Assembly: GCA_030704615.1 (NCBI GenBank)
Contig: CM060734.1
Location: 34,362,042-34,426,041 of the forward strand
From: Takakia lepidozioides
Lineage: Eukaryota; Streptophyta; Takakiopsida; Takakiales; Takakiaceae
Reading direction: 5' to 3'
DNA: 64,000 nucleotides
Under the pieces are notes generated by a model, which saw nothing but the letters and a program-made list of their open reading frames with translations, had not been told where the DNA came from and made no database searches. The position numbers and the translations under genes were made by a program. This document shows, in pieces, positions 32,311 to 44,016 of the stretch (the stretch's first letter is position 1; each line of letters starts with the position of its first letter).

Positions 32311-32983
32311 AAAGAGGAGGAGGGTTGGTTAGAGCGAGCTATTGTAGCTTGGGACAAGGTTAGTGGCAGGTTTCTGGACATAGATATACCTCCTACACCT
32401 TACCATCATGCAGAGCGAGGCACTTTGAGAGAAGTCTGGCAGTTGATAGCATAGATCAGGACTAGATCTTGCTTGGTCGGGCCTCTATTCTTCCCCTCCC
32501 TCTTTTTACTATTTCCATTACTTTGTACTTGTAGTTGCCAAAGCCTCTCTTGGTGGAGGCCAGTCAGTCCGGGGTTTTGGGCTGGGATATTCTGCAGGAT
32601 CAGCACTGCAGATGGATTTTGGTGTAGGGGTGTTGATGTTTTGATTTCTTGTGTTTGGATCCCCTACATCACCTGCATGCTTGACTGTGCGCCATGTTGG
32701 TTTTGTGTGGGCGCTTGTTTTCATAGGGATTAGGCCGGATTTGATCACCAGTCAATCCTAGAGTATGCTGTCGATGCTGAGGCTGGAGTGATGACCAGCA
32801 AGACCACCAGTGTTTCTTCTATGGTGAGACTGGATTGATGACCAGCCAACCATAGGAGTTCTTGCGGTGGATGCAGGTGCAGGTGCCCTGAGCCACTGGG
32901 ATATGACCCTTAAACTGCAACAGGTGCCTACCCGTGTCACTATTAGAATTAGTACTAGAGCCTTATAGTGTCACGTAGGGGAG

Positions 32984-34241
32984 GTGCACGTTGTGAGTGT
33001 CATCACGGAGTTACCCAAGGGTTTTGAGGGGAGTACGGCTACAGGCAGTAGCAGTGAGAGTGGGTTCACAAGACGAGGTATTTGGTTCAAACCACCTTCA
33101 CCTCCACCCTCGACTACTGTAGAGTCCGACACAGACCCGGAGGCTTCATCAACAGGGGTGCAGTTTTCTTCGCCATTCTTGTGGGACGACATGGAGGATA
33201 TGTATGGAGCTACCAAGGGGCCTCGTAGGTACTCTGGAGCTATGGGCACAATCGAGCTGGATGACTTTATCCAGGAGGTTCGACAGCTGGAATGATTTGC
33301 AACAGATGCGCAATCCACAGCTGTTCACTCCATTCATGGCGTGGAAGGGACTGTTCCAGCATTTGGAAGGCCTGCCTATGGACGATTACCACGAATTCAG
33401 GCGAGGACATGAAGCAGAGATTGAGGAGTGGAGGATGTATTGGTCACCTGACTACGTCTCCATTACTCGAGGCACGACGCGACCAGTAGCTGCATCAGCA
33501 CCAATATCTCCCACTGCCAGCACTAGTAGTGGAACAAGTAGTGCCGGTACTTCTGCAGGTGGTACCAGTTCAAAAGGTGCTACTACTTCTCTTGCCACGA
33601 CTACAACACATGTGCCTAGATTCAACCCGGTGGTGGAGTTCTTCCAGGAGTTGCGGACGAACTACCAAGGCATACGGACAGAGAAGCTGCGAAGTTTGCA
33701 AGACTTCCAGCGCAAATCCAGTGAGAGCTTGCGAGAGGCCTACACTCGTATGAGGCGCTTGATAAGTGTGACCCAAGGGATTACTGAAGCTCAGGCAATC
33801 CAGTTCTGGTATGGAATTTTGGACAAGGAGCTCAGGAGGAGGGTGCGGGATGCAACCCTATTACAAGCAGCCCAACCCACATTAACAGATGTGTTTCTGC
33901 TGGCTGAGCGGATTGAGCTCAACATGGTGGAGGAGCGAGTTCTTACCATTGGATTTGGCAAGGACATGCGTGCACCAGGCGCAGCTGCCAGCCAACAGGT
34001 ACAAGGGACTGCCCAACAGCGTGGTCAGGGGGGCAAGGTTGCCCAACCCAAATTCCATAGAGCTTACAGGGGACCTCAGGTGCAGAGGCCAGTAGCTTCT
34101 TTTGCAACCCAACAGCAACTAGGGGTGATATGTTGGACATGTGGAGGACCCCATGTCAAGAAAGATTGCCCAGAGAGTGGCAAAAGGCCGGCACAAGCAA
34201 AGGGTGCTCGCTCACAAAGGTTTGCTAATCCCAAACAGTAG
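32984..34241 (+). pseudogene. Element C Gag
   Basis: It begins MHVVSVITELPKGFEG and is homologous to Gag of A and B. A frameshift near 33280 separates the N-terminal part from the capsid part (NPQLFTPFMAWKGLFQHLEG). It retains the segment deleted in copy A (VVEFFQELRTNYQGIR ... RMRRLISVTQG). One zinc knuckle is present (CWTCGGPHVKKDC). The second is missing, replaced by a short unrelated tail ending at a TAG. Confidence 0.8.
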
Positions 34242-34263
34242 ACCGTAAGGACACGGCTTTTTG

Positions 34264-34700
34264 AGAGGGGGAGGGGTAATGTTAGAGGGCTGCTTGAGAC
34301 TTGGACGCTTTTATGGGTTCTGTGGGGTACCCTTAATTTTTGCGTAGACTGAGACCAACATGAGTCTTAGGGGTGGCAGAAGCAGGCTTTAGGGGGGTTA
34401 CACAACCCGACACAGCTTCACACAGCCCGACACAGCTTCGCACAGCCAGTCACAGCCCGACGCAGCTTTACATAGCCAGTCACAACTTGGCACAGCTTGA
34501 CACAGCCTACCACAGTACATGAGGAACAGTTATCATTGACAGGGAATGACTGTGAGGGAATGACATCTGCAGAGGGAACGTGTTACTTCAGGGGTGACGG
34601 TTAGTTAGTTAGGTGGTTGCGGGTAGATTAGGAGAGCGGCAACGGGAAGGGGAGGACTGGGAGAAGAGGGCGACTTGTTCAGGAGAGGAGGAGACGTAAC
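34264..34700 (+). repeat. Polypurine tract and LTR-like start after element C
   Basis: A GAGAGGGGGAGGGGTAA tract is followed by TGTTAGAGGGCTGC, the classic PPT/LTR junction. Its sequence differs from the A/B LTR. The LTR end was not found; the limit given is arbitrary. Confidence 0.4.
34395..34520 (+). repeat. Short tandem repeat (CACAGC-based)
   Basis: CACAGCCCGACACAGCTT-like units and variants repeat about seven times. They lie within the LTR-like sequence and are non-coding. Confidence 0.8.
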
Positions 34701-35270
34701 GGAGAGCGGGAAATAGTGAAGAGGAGATGATGACTTGAATAAGGATTAGTTCATGCAAGCTGTAGAATTATACAGTAGGATAGAATAGAGACACCATGGC
34801 GTAGGCATGATACATGATTAATCTTAATCCGATACTGAATCGATACAAACATACTGTGTAGAGAGACACGAGAGAAGCTGTGGAATGAATGCATGATTAA
34901 CTAGAACTTAGTAGATACTGAAGCAATCTGATGCTTCAGTATACACGGTAAGGTAAATTGATAACATGAAGGCAGGAAGGAATACAAATAGGAAGCACAA
35001 CCATGATTCACTAGCTGCAAGTCATGACTGATTGTTTTGAGCGGGCTGAGTGCTTAGAGATATCCAACTCTTCTATCTTGGAGTTTCCACCTCGGATAGC
35101 GAAGGGATGGGTGAGTAAAAGCCGCTCGACACAATCCGACATTACCTGACTATAGACACAAGCAGCACACATGAGGTTGAATTTTGGGTTGATGGTCGGT
35201 TAAATCCTCCATGCGTCATGACACAAGGTCAAGGACAATGTGGTGAGCGCACCTTCTTCTTCAACCTTTT
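34700..35270. other. No gene seen
   Basis: AT-balanced sequence with no ORF of interest in either strand. Repeated phrases such as 'tactgaa...gat' and 'catgattaa' suggest decayed repeat sequence. Confidence 0.4.
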
Positions 35271-35276
35271 GGCAGT

Positions 35277-35498
35277 TTGTTTTGCCCTCTCATCATTAGG
35301 GTTGGGGTATTTGCTGGAAGAACTTCACGCCGTCAGCGTGAGCTGAAGGACTGTCAGGCAGGGATAGCTGAAAGACTAGGGATAGAGGACCAGATTCATC
35401 CAAGAGGACCGGGTTTCAGACATAAGATTACTTTTGATTCCCTGTGGATCAATAGCTACAAGAAATCTGCGTGGGTTGATGGTCAACTGGAAACATAA
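35277..35498 (+). pseudogene. OSB-type PDF-motif exon fragment (copy 1, second half)
   Basis: The frame encodes HPRGPGFRHKITFDSLWINSY ending near AWVDGQ. This resembles the second half of the PDF motif of plant organellar single-stranded DNA-binding proteins (consensus PDFKHK-x-T-x-LW). It is followed by a TAA and lacks the OB-fold, so it is a fragment. Family assignment is from memory of the motif. Confidence 0.45.
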
Positions 35499-35703
35499 GC
35501 GGCAGCAGCACAATTGATAGAACAAGGCACTACTAATGAAGGCACCTTCAACACATTTCAGCCTGTTTTCCCCTGTTATCAGAGTCGTACCTAAATTTTC
35601 GTGTTGAATTTTGCAAGTTAGCTGGTTGAGTGAACCTTTGATAGTTTGGAGTGACTGACATGATACGGCCAACATGTGACAACAGGGAAGTATCCATAAA
35701 CAG

Positions 35704-35782
35704 GTAACAGAGACGAGGAGAAGCTGTGGAATGGATACTTGTCTGACCCCAATCATCAATGGTGGGAGAATAGAGACAAAAA
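35704..35782 (+). pseudogene. OSB-type PDF-motif exon fragment (first half)
   Basis: It encodes EKLWNGYLSDPNHQWWENRD, then KK and a GT donor. It resembles the 'FF-x-P-x-x-WWDNR' half of the OSB PDF motif. A second copy of this exon lies at 37064-37134. Confidence 0.45.
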
Positions 35783-35999
35783 GGTGAATGCCTGTGGGAT
35801 TACATAGAGTAGCAGATGCAATTGAGCATAGTCCTGAACTAGTGTGATAAGCTGAGTTGGGTGTTTCCTAGAACAAATCTAGGCTGTCATTGTTAGCTGC
35901 TAGCAGCTCCAGGCAATGATGAATGTACTATTTGTGGAGAGGCATGGATAGCTGAAGGTGCAGGGATAGAGTGTGGGTCCAGACACACTCACATTATCT

Positions 36000-37052
36000 A
36001 AAGTGGATTCACACCAAATGTTTTTCTACTCAACACCCTTGTCAACATGTATGTTAAGTGTGGGAGCATCATGGATGCTCACCAAGTGTTCAACAGAATG
36101 CCTCAACGATCTTTGATCACGTCGAATATAATGTTGGCAGGATTTACCAAGCATGGGTGTGGTAGGAATGCTTGTGGAGAGGGGTGAAGCCCAACCACAT
36201 CACATTTGTTTGTGTTTGCAATGCGTGTGCAAGCAGGGGAGCTCTGGAAAGGGGAAAGAGGTCCATGGTGACATCGTCAAAGCTGGAATTGTACCAGATG
36301 TCATTCTGAACACTGCCCTAGTGGACATGTATGCGAAATGTGGGTGCATTAAGGATGCGAAGGGAGTTTTCAACACTATGGCTGAACAAGATGTGGTGTC
36401 GTGGAACGCGATGCTTGCAGAGTATGCACAGCAGGGACTTGGTATGGAGGCTTTGGAGACCTAGGATCAAATGATGGAGGAAGGGGTGAAGCCCAACCAC
36501 ATCACGTTTGTGTGCATTTGCAAGCCTAGAAGCCCTAGAAAAGGGCAAAGAGGTCCATACTGACATTATCAGAGCTGGATTGTACTCGATGTCATTTTGA
36601 AGTACAATACCCTGGTGGACATGTATCCAAAATGTGGGTGCATCAAGGATGCAAAGGGAGTGCTCGATAGTATGGCTGAACAAGATATGGTGTCATGGAA
36701 TGCCATGCTTGTAGGATATGCACAGCAGGGGCGCGAGATGGAGGCAAGACCTATGAGCAAATGATGGGGGAAGGGGTGAAGTGTAACCAGATCACGTTTG
36801 TGTGTTTGCAATGCTTGTGCAAGCCTGGCAGCCCTGGAAAAGGGCAAAGAGATGCATGGTGACATCATCAAATCTGGAATTGCACTTGTCATTCTGAACA
36901 CTGCCCTAGTGGACATGTATGCCAAATGTGGGTGCATTGAGGATGCAAAGGGAGTGTTTGACAGTATGGCTGAACAACATATGGTATTGTGGAGTGTGAT
37001 GATTGCAGGATATGCACAGCAAGGGCGCGGGATGGAGGCTTTGGAGACCTAG
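36000..37052 (+). pseudogene. PPR repeat gene remnant (multiple P/L/S motifs)
   Basis: It begins with NTLVNMYVKCGSIMDAHQVF. Three near-identical blocks follow, each with ALVDMYAKCGCI, DAKGVF, SMAEQD, SWNAM and GYAQQGRGMEALE. Between them are CNACASLAALEKGKEMHGDI-type segments, at 36210-36460, 36520-36760 and 36800-37052. In intact proteins these PLS repeats bind organellar RNA one base per motif. Frame breaks and stops lie between blocks, and no E or DYW domain follows, so this is not functional. The blocks appear to be tandem duplicates of one ~290-bp unit. Confidence 0.75.
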
Positions 37053-37063
37053 GGGCAAATGAC

Positions 37064-37516
37064 GAGAAGCTATGGAATGATTACTTTTCTGACCCCAGTC
37101 AATGGTGGGACAACTGAGGCAAAAAGGTGAATGCCTGTTACATTTCAGAGAGTAGCAGACGCAATATCAGCATAGGAACTAGTGTGATAAGCTGAGTTGG
37201 GTGTTTCCTAGAACAAATATAGGCTGCTGCTAGCAGCAAGGCATGGATGAATGCATGATTTGTGCATAGGCATGGATACCTGAAGGAGCAGAGATAGAGT
37301 GTGGGTCCAGATTCATCCGAGGGGGTCAGATTTCAAGCACAAGATTACCTATGATTCCCTGTGGATCAATAGCTACAAGAAACCTGCATGGGGAGAATCT
37401 GATGGTCTATTCCGTGGGACTCAATCTGTCACTGAAGTCTTGCGTTATGAGGATCAGAAATGCTTGGCAGCTTACCTGCACGAGGCCTTGACCTTTAGGC
37501 AATCCCCTGAGCAGTA
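37064..37516 (+). pseudogene. OSB-type PDF-motif exons (copy 2), spliced layout
   Basis: Exon 37064-37134 encodes EKLWNDYFSDPSQWWDN, a TGA, then GKK. It is followed by GTGAATGCC and, after a ~165-bp intron with CCAG acceptor, IHPRGSDFKHKITYDSLWIN (from about 37305). That reading continues to a TAG at 37516. The WWDN plus DFKHK-x-T-x-x-LW pair fits the OSB PDF motif. The TGA sits where the first copy has Arg. Confidence 0.5.
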
Positions 37517-37609
37517 GTTGCTTTTGGGCTGCTATTGTATGTAGCTAGTTGCTAGTCCAGCACTTCTAAGGAGTTTTGATATATATTTCTAGTTGGGAGA
37601 CAGTTCAAG

Positions 37610-37849
37610 GTGGGAGATCATGTTCGGCTACTTGATGTCAACATCAAACGCACCAAGGTTGGATGTGGACTTTTTGTTGGTCTGCAAGGGAGCATGGTGG
37701 GTGACGGGTACCCTGTGGTGCCACTTGATTATGTTGCTTTATCCATCAAAGAGGCGAGCATAAGTAATGCTCCTCTGAGAGAGTTGGGGCAGGTGGTAGG
37801 AAACACCACAATTTGGAGCCTGAAGCTCCTGAAACATGATACAATGTAG
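37610..37849 (+). pseudogene. Short ORF of unknown type
   Basis: A 79-codon ORF starts GDHVRLLDVNIKRTKVGCGL and ends near NTTIWSLKLLKHDTM. It vaguely recalls TNP1-type C-terminal domains of CACTA elements (gly-x-x-v-G-x-x-v-x-W). The similarity is too weak to name it. Confidence 0.3.
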
Positions 37850-38229
37850 TTGAAAATATGCCACAGTGGTGATATATAAATAGAGCTCTTCAATTGTAGG
37901 AGTACTAGTGGACTGCTTCCCCTATGTGGGCTTGGGTTTTGGGACTTGTAGCTTTTGAGGCTTGGTTATTTATCCATGTGGCATTTCAGGCTTCTTGATT
38001 GTAGAGCCTTTGTGGCATCCATGGGAATATTTTTCCCATTGAATTTTTGCAGTATGAGCGACATTCTAGAGACAATCTATGTATTTGTGTGAAATTCTTT
38101 CATTCAATTAAATATATTGCTCTGTATATTTAAACACATCTGAATATCAAAATGATAAATAAAATTTACATGAAATAAATAAATAAATAGCATTAATGGT
38201 TTTATAAACTAATTGAATAAAGACACGTG

Positions 38230-38660
38230 TTAGATGACCTACTAGAACCAGAACAAAGCTATAGTGATTGAGTCATATTTGTAGTCATAAAATATGCCAC
38301 AGTGAGTAGTGATATAGTCATAAGTGTAGTCATATACATCCGGGGGGTCACATGTGTCATGGAGAGACCTCTCCATGTTGGCGCTCATTTGTAGTGACGT
38401 AGTCGTAAGTGTAGTCATGACACGTAGCCTTGTAGTCGTATAATTATGACTACAACACTACACCCCACGTCACTCTGAGCCGTTGGGCAGGTGCCACGTC
38501 TGCAGTGATGACCATCACTTCGCACTTATCACTCCGTAGTGATGGTAGAACTGACTTCGTGTTTGTCACTGCATAGTGATGTAGTCATAATCGCACTTAT
38601 CACTGCAAATGTAGTGATATTTGCAGTCATAAAAATGATAGTCTGTACCAGTGTGAGTTG
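38230..38660. repeat. MITE-like stretch rich in TAGTCATA / TAGTGATA
   Basis: It is similar in style to 17430-17810, with repeated TAGTCATAA and ACTACA words in both orientations. The ends and target duplication are unresolved. Confidence 0.35.
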
Positions 38661-39055
38661 AGGTTGAAAAATTCCGGAGCTCCGTTCATCAGGGGACTTC
38701 TTGTTTTGATGAGCCTGAGTAAAGGATTGCAAATAGAAGAGACGGCAAAGATGGTGTCGATTAGATAGGAAGGGAAGTGACTCTGTCCCGCATATCGCTG
38801 ATCGCTTGGCGAGCTTGAGTTACCGTTGCTTCCCTCCCCTCACCGCAATATGCGGAGCTACATCTCGCCCCCCTCAACTTCTAATTTTGATTTCCAATAT
38901 AGCTCATGGACATGAATTCTCAAATTGCGCCTCATTTCCATAATAAAATTATTTATCTTGTGTCCATGTAGTCAAAAATGTGCGTCTTGACTGAATAACT
39001 AGGAGAGGATCCATTCTTCCACAACCTGTAACATTATCTGAAACAATTCCTCGCT

Positions 39056-39654
39056 TCAGATCCTGAAGTTCATTATCCAAACGTGACAATTCTTGCAATT
39101 CAACTTCGAGTGTTCTCTAAGGTGGAGACCCTCATGGTAGAGCTGCAAGGCATCTCTCATCCTCGTAATGAAACATCTCTGCAAGGAATCTAAATAGGCA
39201 GTACTAGCAGCCCCACATTTTGCATTAGAGAAAACAATGAAAGATGAAATGTTCTTTAGTCTCAAGCCTGGCTTGTCCAGCACACACAAGACAAAGGCAT
39301 TCCACATGCTGCAGCTTATCCCATCTGCCAGAAACTAAAGATCTCTGAAGTACCTGCTCAGTAAGATCTTGTTGGTAAGATCTTTCCTTGAAATCCACGG
39401 ATGATGCATGAGAACTACTCAACACTTCGTAATTTGGATCACTGTTGAGGGCAATGCCTTCCAACACTGTCAAACTGCACAAATTTCCACCCAAAAGCTA
39501 CTGGTCTCTCAGTGACATAACATCCCTTCTCTGTAATTAAGATATTCTTTACAAGTGTTATATTTAGGGCTTTGTCCAAGTCCAGTAGCTTCAAACCCTT
39601 CTTCAAATCCTTCTTGCTTGTGCACGATGCTTGAGCAGTGGACATCAATAACAA
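39056..39654 (-). pseudogene. LINE reverse transcriptase C-terminal remnant
   Basis: The minus strand encodes a zf-RVT-like site, CLVCAGQARLETKEHFIFHC, typical of the C-terminus of plant L1-type ORF2. It is preceded by SLVSGRWDKLQHVEC. The N-terminal portion (39654-39439) is in another frame. No RT core remains. It is unrelated in sequence to the LINE at 52660-54529. Confidence 0.55.
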
Positions 39655-40039
39655 GATGGAGAAGGCCTCACTCGTGCAGTGCCAGCGAAAGGATCATCAC
39701 ATCTGTAGTTGCCGATTACAACGCATGCGCTTGCTTAGGAAATCAGCCACAATTAGGTCCATATCATGCAAGAATATAGGGTATGGATGGAGTCCTTTGA
39801 ACAAAGGTAAAAGGAGAGACACCTTAAATGTTCATTCTTTTGTTATTGAAGTTAAGGAAATTTGTGTCCTATTTCCTTGAGCTTGAAAAATCTTCGTCAG
39901 CTTCCTAAGAACTCCCAATCTGTTTTCTAGTGAGATTAATGAAATCAGTGAGAACATGAAAGGTGATCTCTGCTTGATATATTTTCAAATGATAGGGACT
40001 TAGGTCCTCCTTGGCAGGTCCTCATCAGCCATCCACAGA

Positions 40040-40615
40040 TCTTTGAGTTATATGCATGAATTACAACAAGGAATTATCGTGCACCTAAGCATCGTGCCAC
40101 AACATACATCGCTATCCACCATACATTCTAAGCACACAATCCTAGAAAGCTATGCCACAATGATAATGGAAGTGAACACACAATGGAAACACTCCACTCA
40201 TGAATCCACTCAATCACATAAACTAAGTCAAGCCAAGGGCACCTTTGCTAAGGGAATCCACCCTACAAAGCCCTCACCACACTCCCTCTCAATACCTAGA
40301 GCTATGGAGGTAGGAGAGGCTCATGGAGGCTCAACTACAAGAAGATGAGCCCTCCTCAACACTCACAAGGGGAAAACCCATCCCCATGTCCCAAGTGAGG
40401 TTTGACACCTCACTTGGCATGTGAGACCAAATGAAGTCCCAACACACAAAATACAAATAAAAATATCCAAAATGTCCTAGTTAACTAGAAGTAGGTAATT
40501 CTAGTTAACCATGACTAAAACCATGACAGCTGTCGTGCACTTAAGCATCGTGCCACAACATACATCGTTGTCCACCATACATTCTAAGCACACAATCCTA
40601 GAAAGCTATGCCACA
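40040..40615 (-). repeat. 3' LTR of Ty3/gypsy copy B
   Basis: It starts TGTGGCATAGC right after a CTAGGGGGGCAAT tract. As in copy A, an ~85-bp segment occurs twice (about 40531-40615 and 40078-40162). Here the two copies flank a ~368-bp block (40163-40530) starting TGTCATGG, which shares landmarks with the family X units (GAGTTGAGCC-like, GGATTCCC, GGTGCCCTTGGC). The left limit is approximate; no PBS follows. Confidence 0.6.
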
Positions 40616-40616
40616 A

Positions 40617-40627
40617 TTGCCCCCCTA
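40617..40627 (-). promoter_or_regulatory. Polypurine tract of copy B
   Basis: The minus strand reads CTAGGGGGGCA just before the LTR start, as in copy A. Confidence 0.65.
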
Positions 40628-40872
40628 GTTGGTGATTAGGTCCCTCTAACACCGGATAACTGACAAGTATCCATCTCAATAAAATCATCGCTTGGTCTTC
40701 AATCGCACATGTCCCAGTATCTAAAGTTAATAGATCAAGAGGCCGGGTGCAAAAGTAGCCCCATCGTTACTCGCCTTCCTGCAATCCATGATCTTCAATT
40801 AAATATCCCTGGCGTTGAGCTCCCATCAGCTAGACCTTGGATCACTTGTCAATTCCACCATTGTCATGCCCA

Positions 40873-43800
40873 CTACTTATGTCCAAGGCATCGTGGACAC
40901 AACCATTCTCCACTAGGAACCTCCTCAAGTGGCGGTGTCAAGCGTTCCATGTGCCACCCCCTTGAGCATTTGTCACACACCAACATGGTCGCGGCACCAC
41001 CAGCATGCCCACATAGCATGCACCGCAACCCTGCAGGTACCACTGCAAGGTTGGGATCTATCCTCCCATCCACATGTGGAAAGTGACATGGCGCACAATT
41101 GCGCACATGGTCCTTCCATACCATGCCATCTCGACCCCCCAGAATCAACACTCCTGAAGGCAACACCTCCCGGACCCTTAGAATCACACGCCCTGCTGTG
41201 ACATCCAAAGTCGTAGGCGTTGTCTGCTGCAGATACACATAGTCCCCAGGGTGGAAACGCCGAACACCTGGCCGATATCCCCCTCCACGTATAGTGGCGT
41301 ACCTCAACGTGTCTCGGTGTTGGGCAATAGCAAGGTTCTCAAAAGCCATAGGCATGACTCTCTTGAACAACTCTGCCAGCTGGGCACATGCTTGTGTCCA
41401 CACATCCAGATCATCAAGGTTGATAACTACTGCAGTCTCCCTGCAAATAGATGCAGGCAAATCTGGCTCTCGGCCAAAGATAAGGAAATACGGCAAGAAC
41501 GAGGCAAGTAATGCTTGTTTGCTAAACCTGTAGCCCATGGCCAACCAAGGTAGCTGAAGGTCCCAATTTCCTAAGTGTCCCTTCTGCAAGCCATACTTGC
41601 GCAAGCCTCGCTTGACTGTTTGTACAACCCTCTCTGCCAGGCCATCAGCCTCGGGATGATCCCGAGAAGTAGTGCGGTGATCTATCAAGGCTTGCTCACA
41701 CAAAGCCTGAAACTCCCCCAAGAACTCTCTCCCCTGGTCCGTGAGTACCTCGTCTGGAACACCAAATTGGCTAAGCACTCGATCTAAGAATGCATACGCA
41801 GCCCCCTCACTTGCCTTGTCAGGCAATGCCACTAGTTCAATCCACTTGGAGAAATGTTCCACCATCACCAGCACATACTTGTTATGGCGAATCGTTAGTG
41901 GCAATGGGCCTGCGAAGTCAAGATTCCAACGATAGCCCAAACCCATAATGGGTAAAGGATGCAATTGTGGAGTAGGTGCATTGAAAGAAGCTTGCACTCT
42001 ATCACACACCATGCACCTTGCCACTAACTGTTGCACATCCGTGTGCATGCCCCGCCACCAGTACTGTCCTTGCAGCAAACTATGAGTGCGCCGCACCCCA
42101 AAATGTCCTAACTCCTCATGGGCATGGCGTACCAATCGCGCTCGTTGTGTTGGATGAGGCACAATCCTCACTCGTCCATCCTCCCATACTCGGAGTAGGT
42201 GAGTCCCCTCCCACTTGAACCTTTTGGCTCGTTGTAGGATCCGATCTCTCTCCTTAGCAGTCACACTGGCTGCTGTCTCTCCAGTACGAAGGTAGGCCAA
42301 CACTGCTGCATCTTCATGTACATCCTTAGCACCACCAAGCTCCTCACTGATCTCCGGATCGTCATGCACACCATCTACATGACCAATGCTATGGGATGGA
42401 CCAGCTTGAGCTCCCATTGCTAGGATGCACAAAAAGACAGATGCATGCCATCCTGGCACCATCTCCTCATCCGTCTCACCATGCCACTGAGCTCCAGTAT
42501 CATCATGCTCGCTCGTGCATGGATTACGACTCAATCCATCTGCATCCCGATTGACAATACTGACTCGATGCACCACCTGAAAGTCGTATTCTTGAAGCAT
42601 AAGTGCCCACCGTGCAAGCTTCCCTGTAAGCTTGTCTGATTCCATCAACCACTTCAATGGTTGGTGATCCGTGACAAGGATGAAGAGATTGCCATAGAGG
42701 TAGCATTTGAAATGTGCCACTGCCCATACCGCAGCTAGCTCCCCTTCATAGGAACTATACTTCGCCTCGGCATCATTGCTTGAGCGGCTAGCATATGCCA
42801 CTACGAACTCTCTTCCCTCATCATCCATCTGTGTGAGCACTGCTCCAATCCCCAGCATACTCCAATCCGTATGTAGCTGGAAAGGCCGCCCCCGAATAGG
42901 CCGCCTCAGAATAGGTGCAGAAGTCAATCAAGCCTTGAGTTCCTCAAAGGCTTCCTCCTGCTCCTCCTCCCACTGCCACTCCTGACCCACCTTGGTCAAC
43001 TTAGTAGGAGCCTTTGCAATGCTGCTAAATCCCTTGACAAACCGTCGATAGTAGTTTGCCAACCCCGTGAAAGCACAAACTCTGCTAACATCTATGGGGC
43101 GTGGAATGCGTGCAATGGCCTCCACCTTTGTCTTTTGAATACCCAATCCTCCAGTGTATATCATGTGGCCCAAATACTCAATCTGGTTGTGGAAGAACTT
43201 GCACTTCCCAGGGTGCAATTTCAACCCATGAGCTCTCAAGCGCTCAAACACCACCTGAAGGTGTCTCTCATGCTCCTCAACCGTAGCACTAAAGACGATG
43301 ATGTCATCAATGTAACACCGGGCAAAATCTAGCCCCGCGAGAATCCTATCCATAACCCTCTGAAACTCTGCAGGAGCATTTTTCAACCTAAACGGTAGGA
43401 AGCGCCATTGGTACAAACAATCCTTCCCATGTTGGTCAATCCCCTAGAATGCCGTCTTTTGCTTGTCAGCCTCTTTGATTGGCAACTGGTGGTAACCGGA
43501 TCGCAAGTCCAATGTGCTAAACACCTTCGCATGCCCAATGGCATCAAAGATTTACTCTGGAGTTGGCATGGCATATCTATCGGACTTAGTCTGACGGTTC
43601 ACATGACGATAGTCCCCACACATCCTTCTTTCTATCCAATTGCCATAGATATCCTTCTTAGCTGGCATCACCGTTGCCAAGGCATACTCCCCGCCTGACA
43701 ACTCAACGAATCCAGTTTCGAACAACTCCATAGTCCGTGACTGGATCAATGACTTCTCCATGTCACTATACCGGTAGGGCCTTCGAAAGATTGGCGTGTC

Positions 43801-44013
43801 ACTTGCCAAATCAATACAAATCTCTTGGCCCTTCAAACTCCCCAAATCCTTCAAACCGAAGGCAAAGCAATTTCTATAAGCCCTTAGAAATCGCTGGATC
43901 CTCCGTCTCTCTCCTCCGGTGACTGTAGGTCCAACATCTGGTTCCCAGTTGTCCTCAGTGACTGCAACCTTGGGTACACCAGGCTTGGAAGTAGGAGACG
44001 CATCCTTTGGTTG
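40873..44013 (-). pseudogene. Copy B pol, downstream half: RT, RNase H, integrase, PHD-like end
   Basis: RT (about 43854-42928) has the YIDDI box near 43310. RNase H, integrase (HEELGHFGVRRTH and CMVC; LDFAGPL, DQGREFLGEF, GLAERVVQ) and a C-terminal Cys-rich region follow in one frame (42927-40873). The PHD ligand order is kept (CMLC, LVCDKC, WH, WLCPRC), except that the Cys after the His is Arg (WHMERL instead of WHMGCL in copy A), so the zinc site is probably damaged. In-frame stops lie at 43552-43554 (TAA), 43444-43446 (TAG, Trp in A) and just above 42927 (TGA, Arg in A). Confidence 0.9.
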
Positions 44014-44016
44014 CTA
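44008..44016 (-). promoter_or_regulatory. In-frame UAG in CARYYA readthrough context (copy B)
   Basis: The minus strand reads TAG CAA CCA (44016 to 44008), with AQEVAI before it and QPKDAS after it. The position and hexamer are identical to copy A (6420-6428), although neighbouring codons have diverged. It lies in the common frame of the DNMT and RT parts. Confidence 0.7.

Larger units (their letters stand above)
31600..34279 (+). mobile_element. Element C: gag-only relative of copy A
   Basis: It carries the same leader as copy A (31600-32983) and gag (32984-34241), but no protease, methyltransferase or pol. Gag stops within the zinc-knuckle region and is followed within 40 bp by a purine-rich tract and a TG-starting LTR-like sequence unrelated to the A/B LTR. 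It looks like a non-autonomous or recombinant derivative. Confidence 0.6.
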
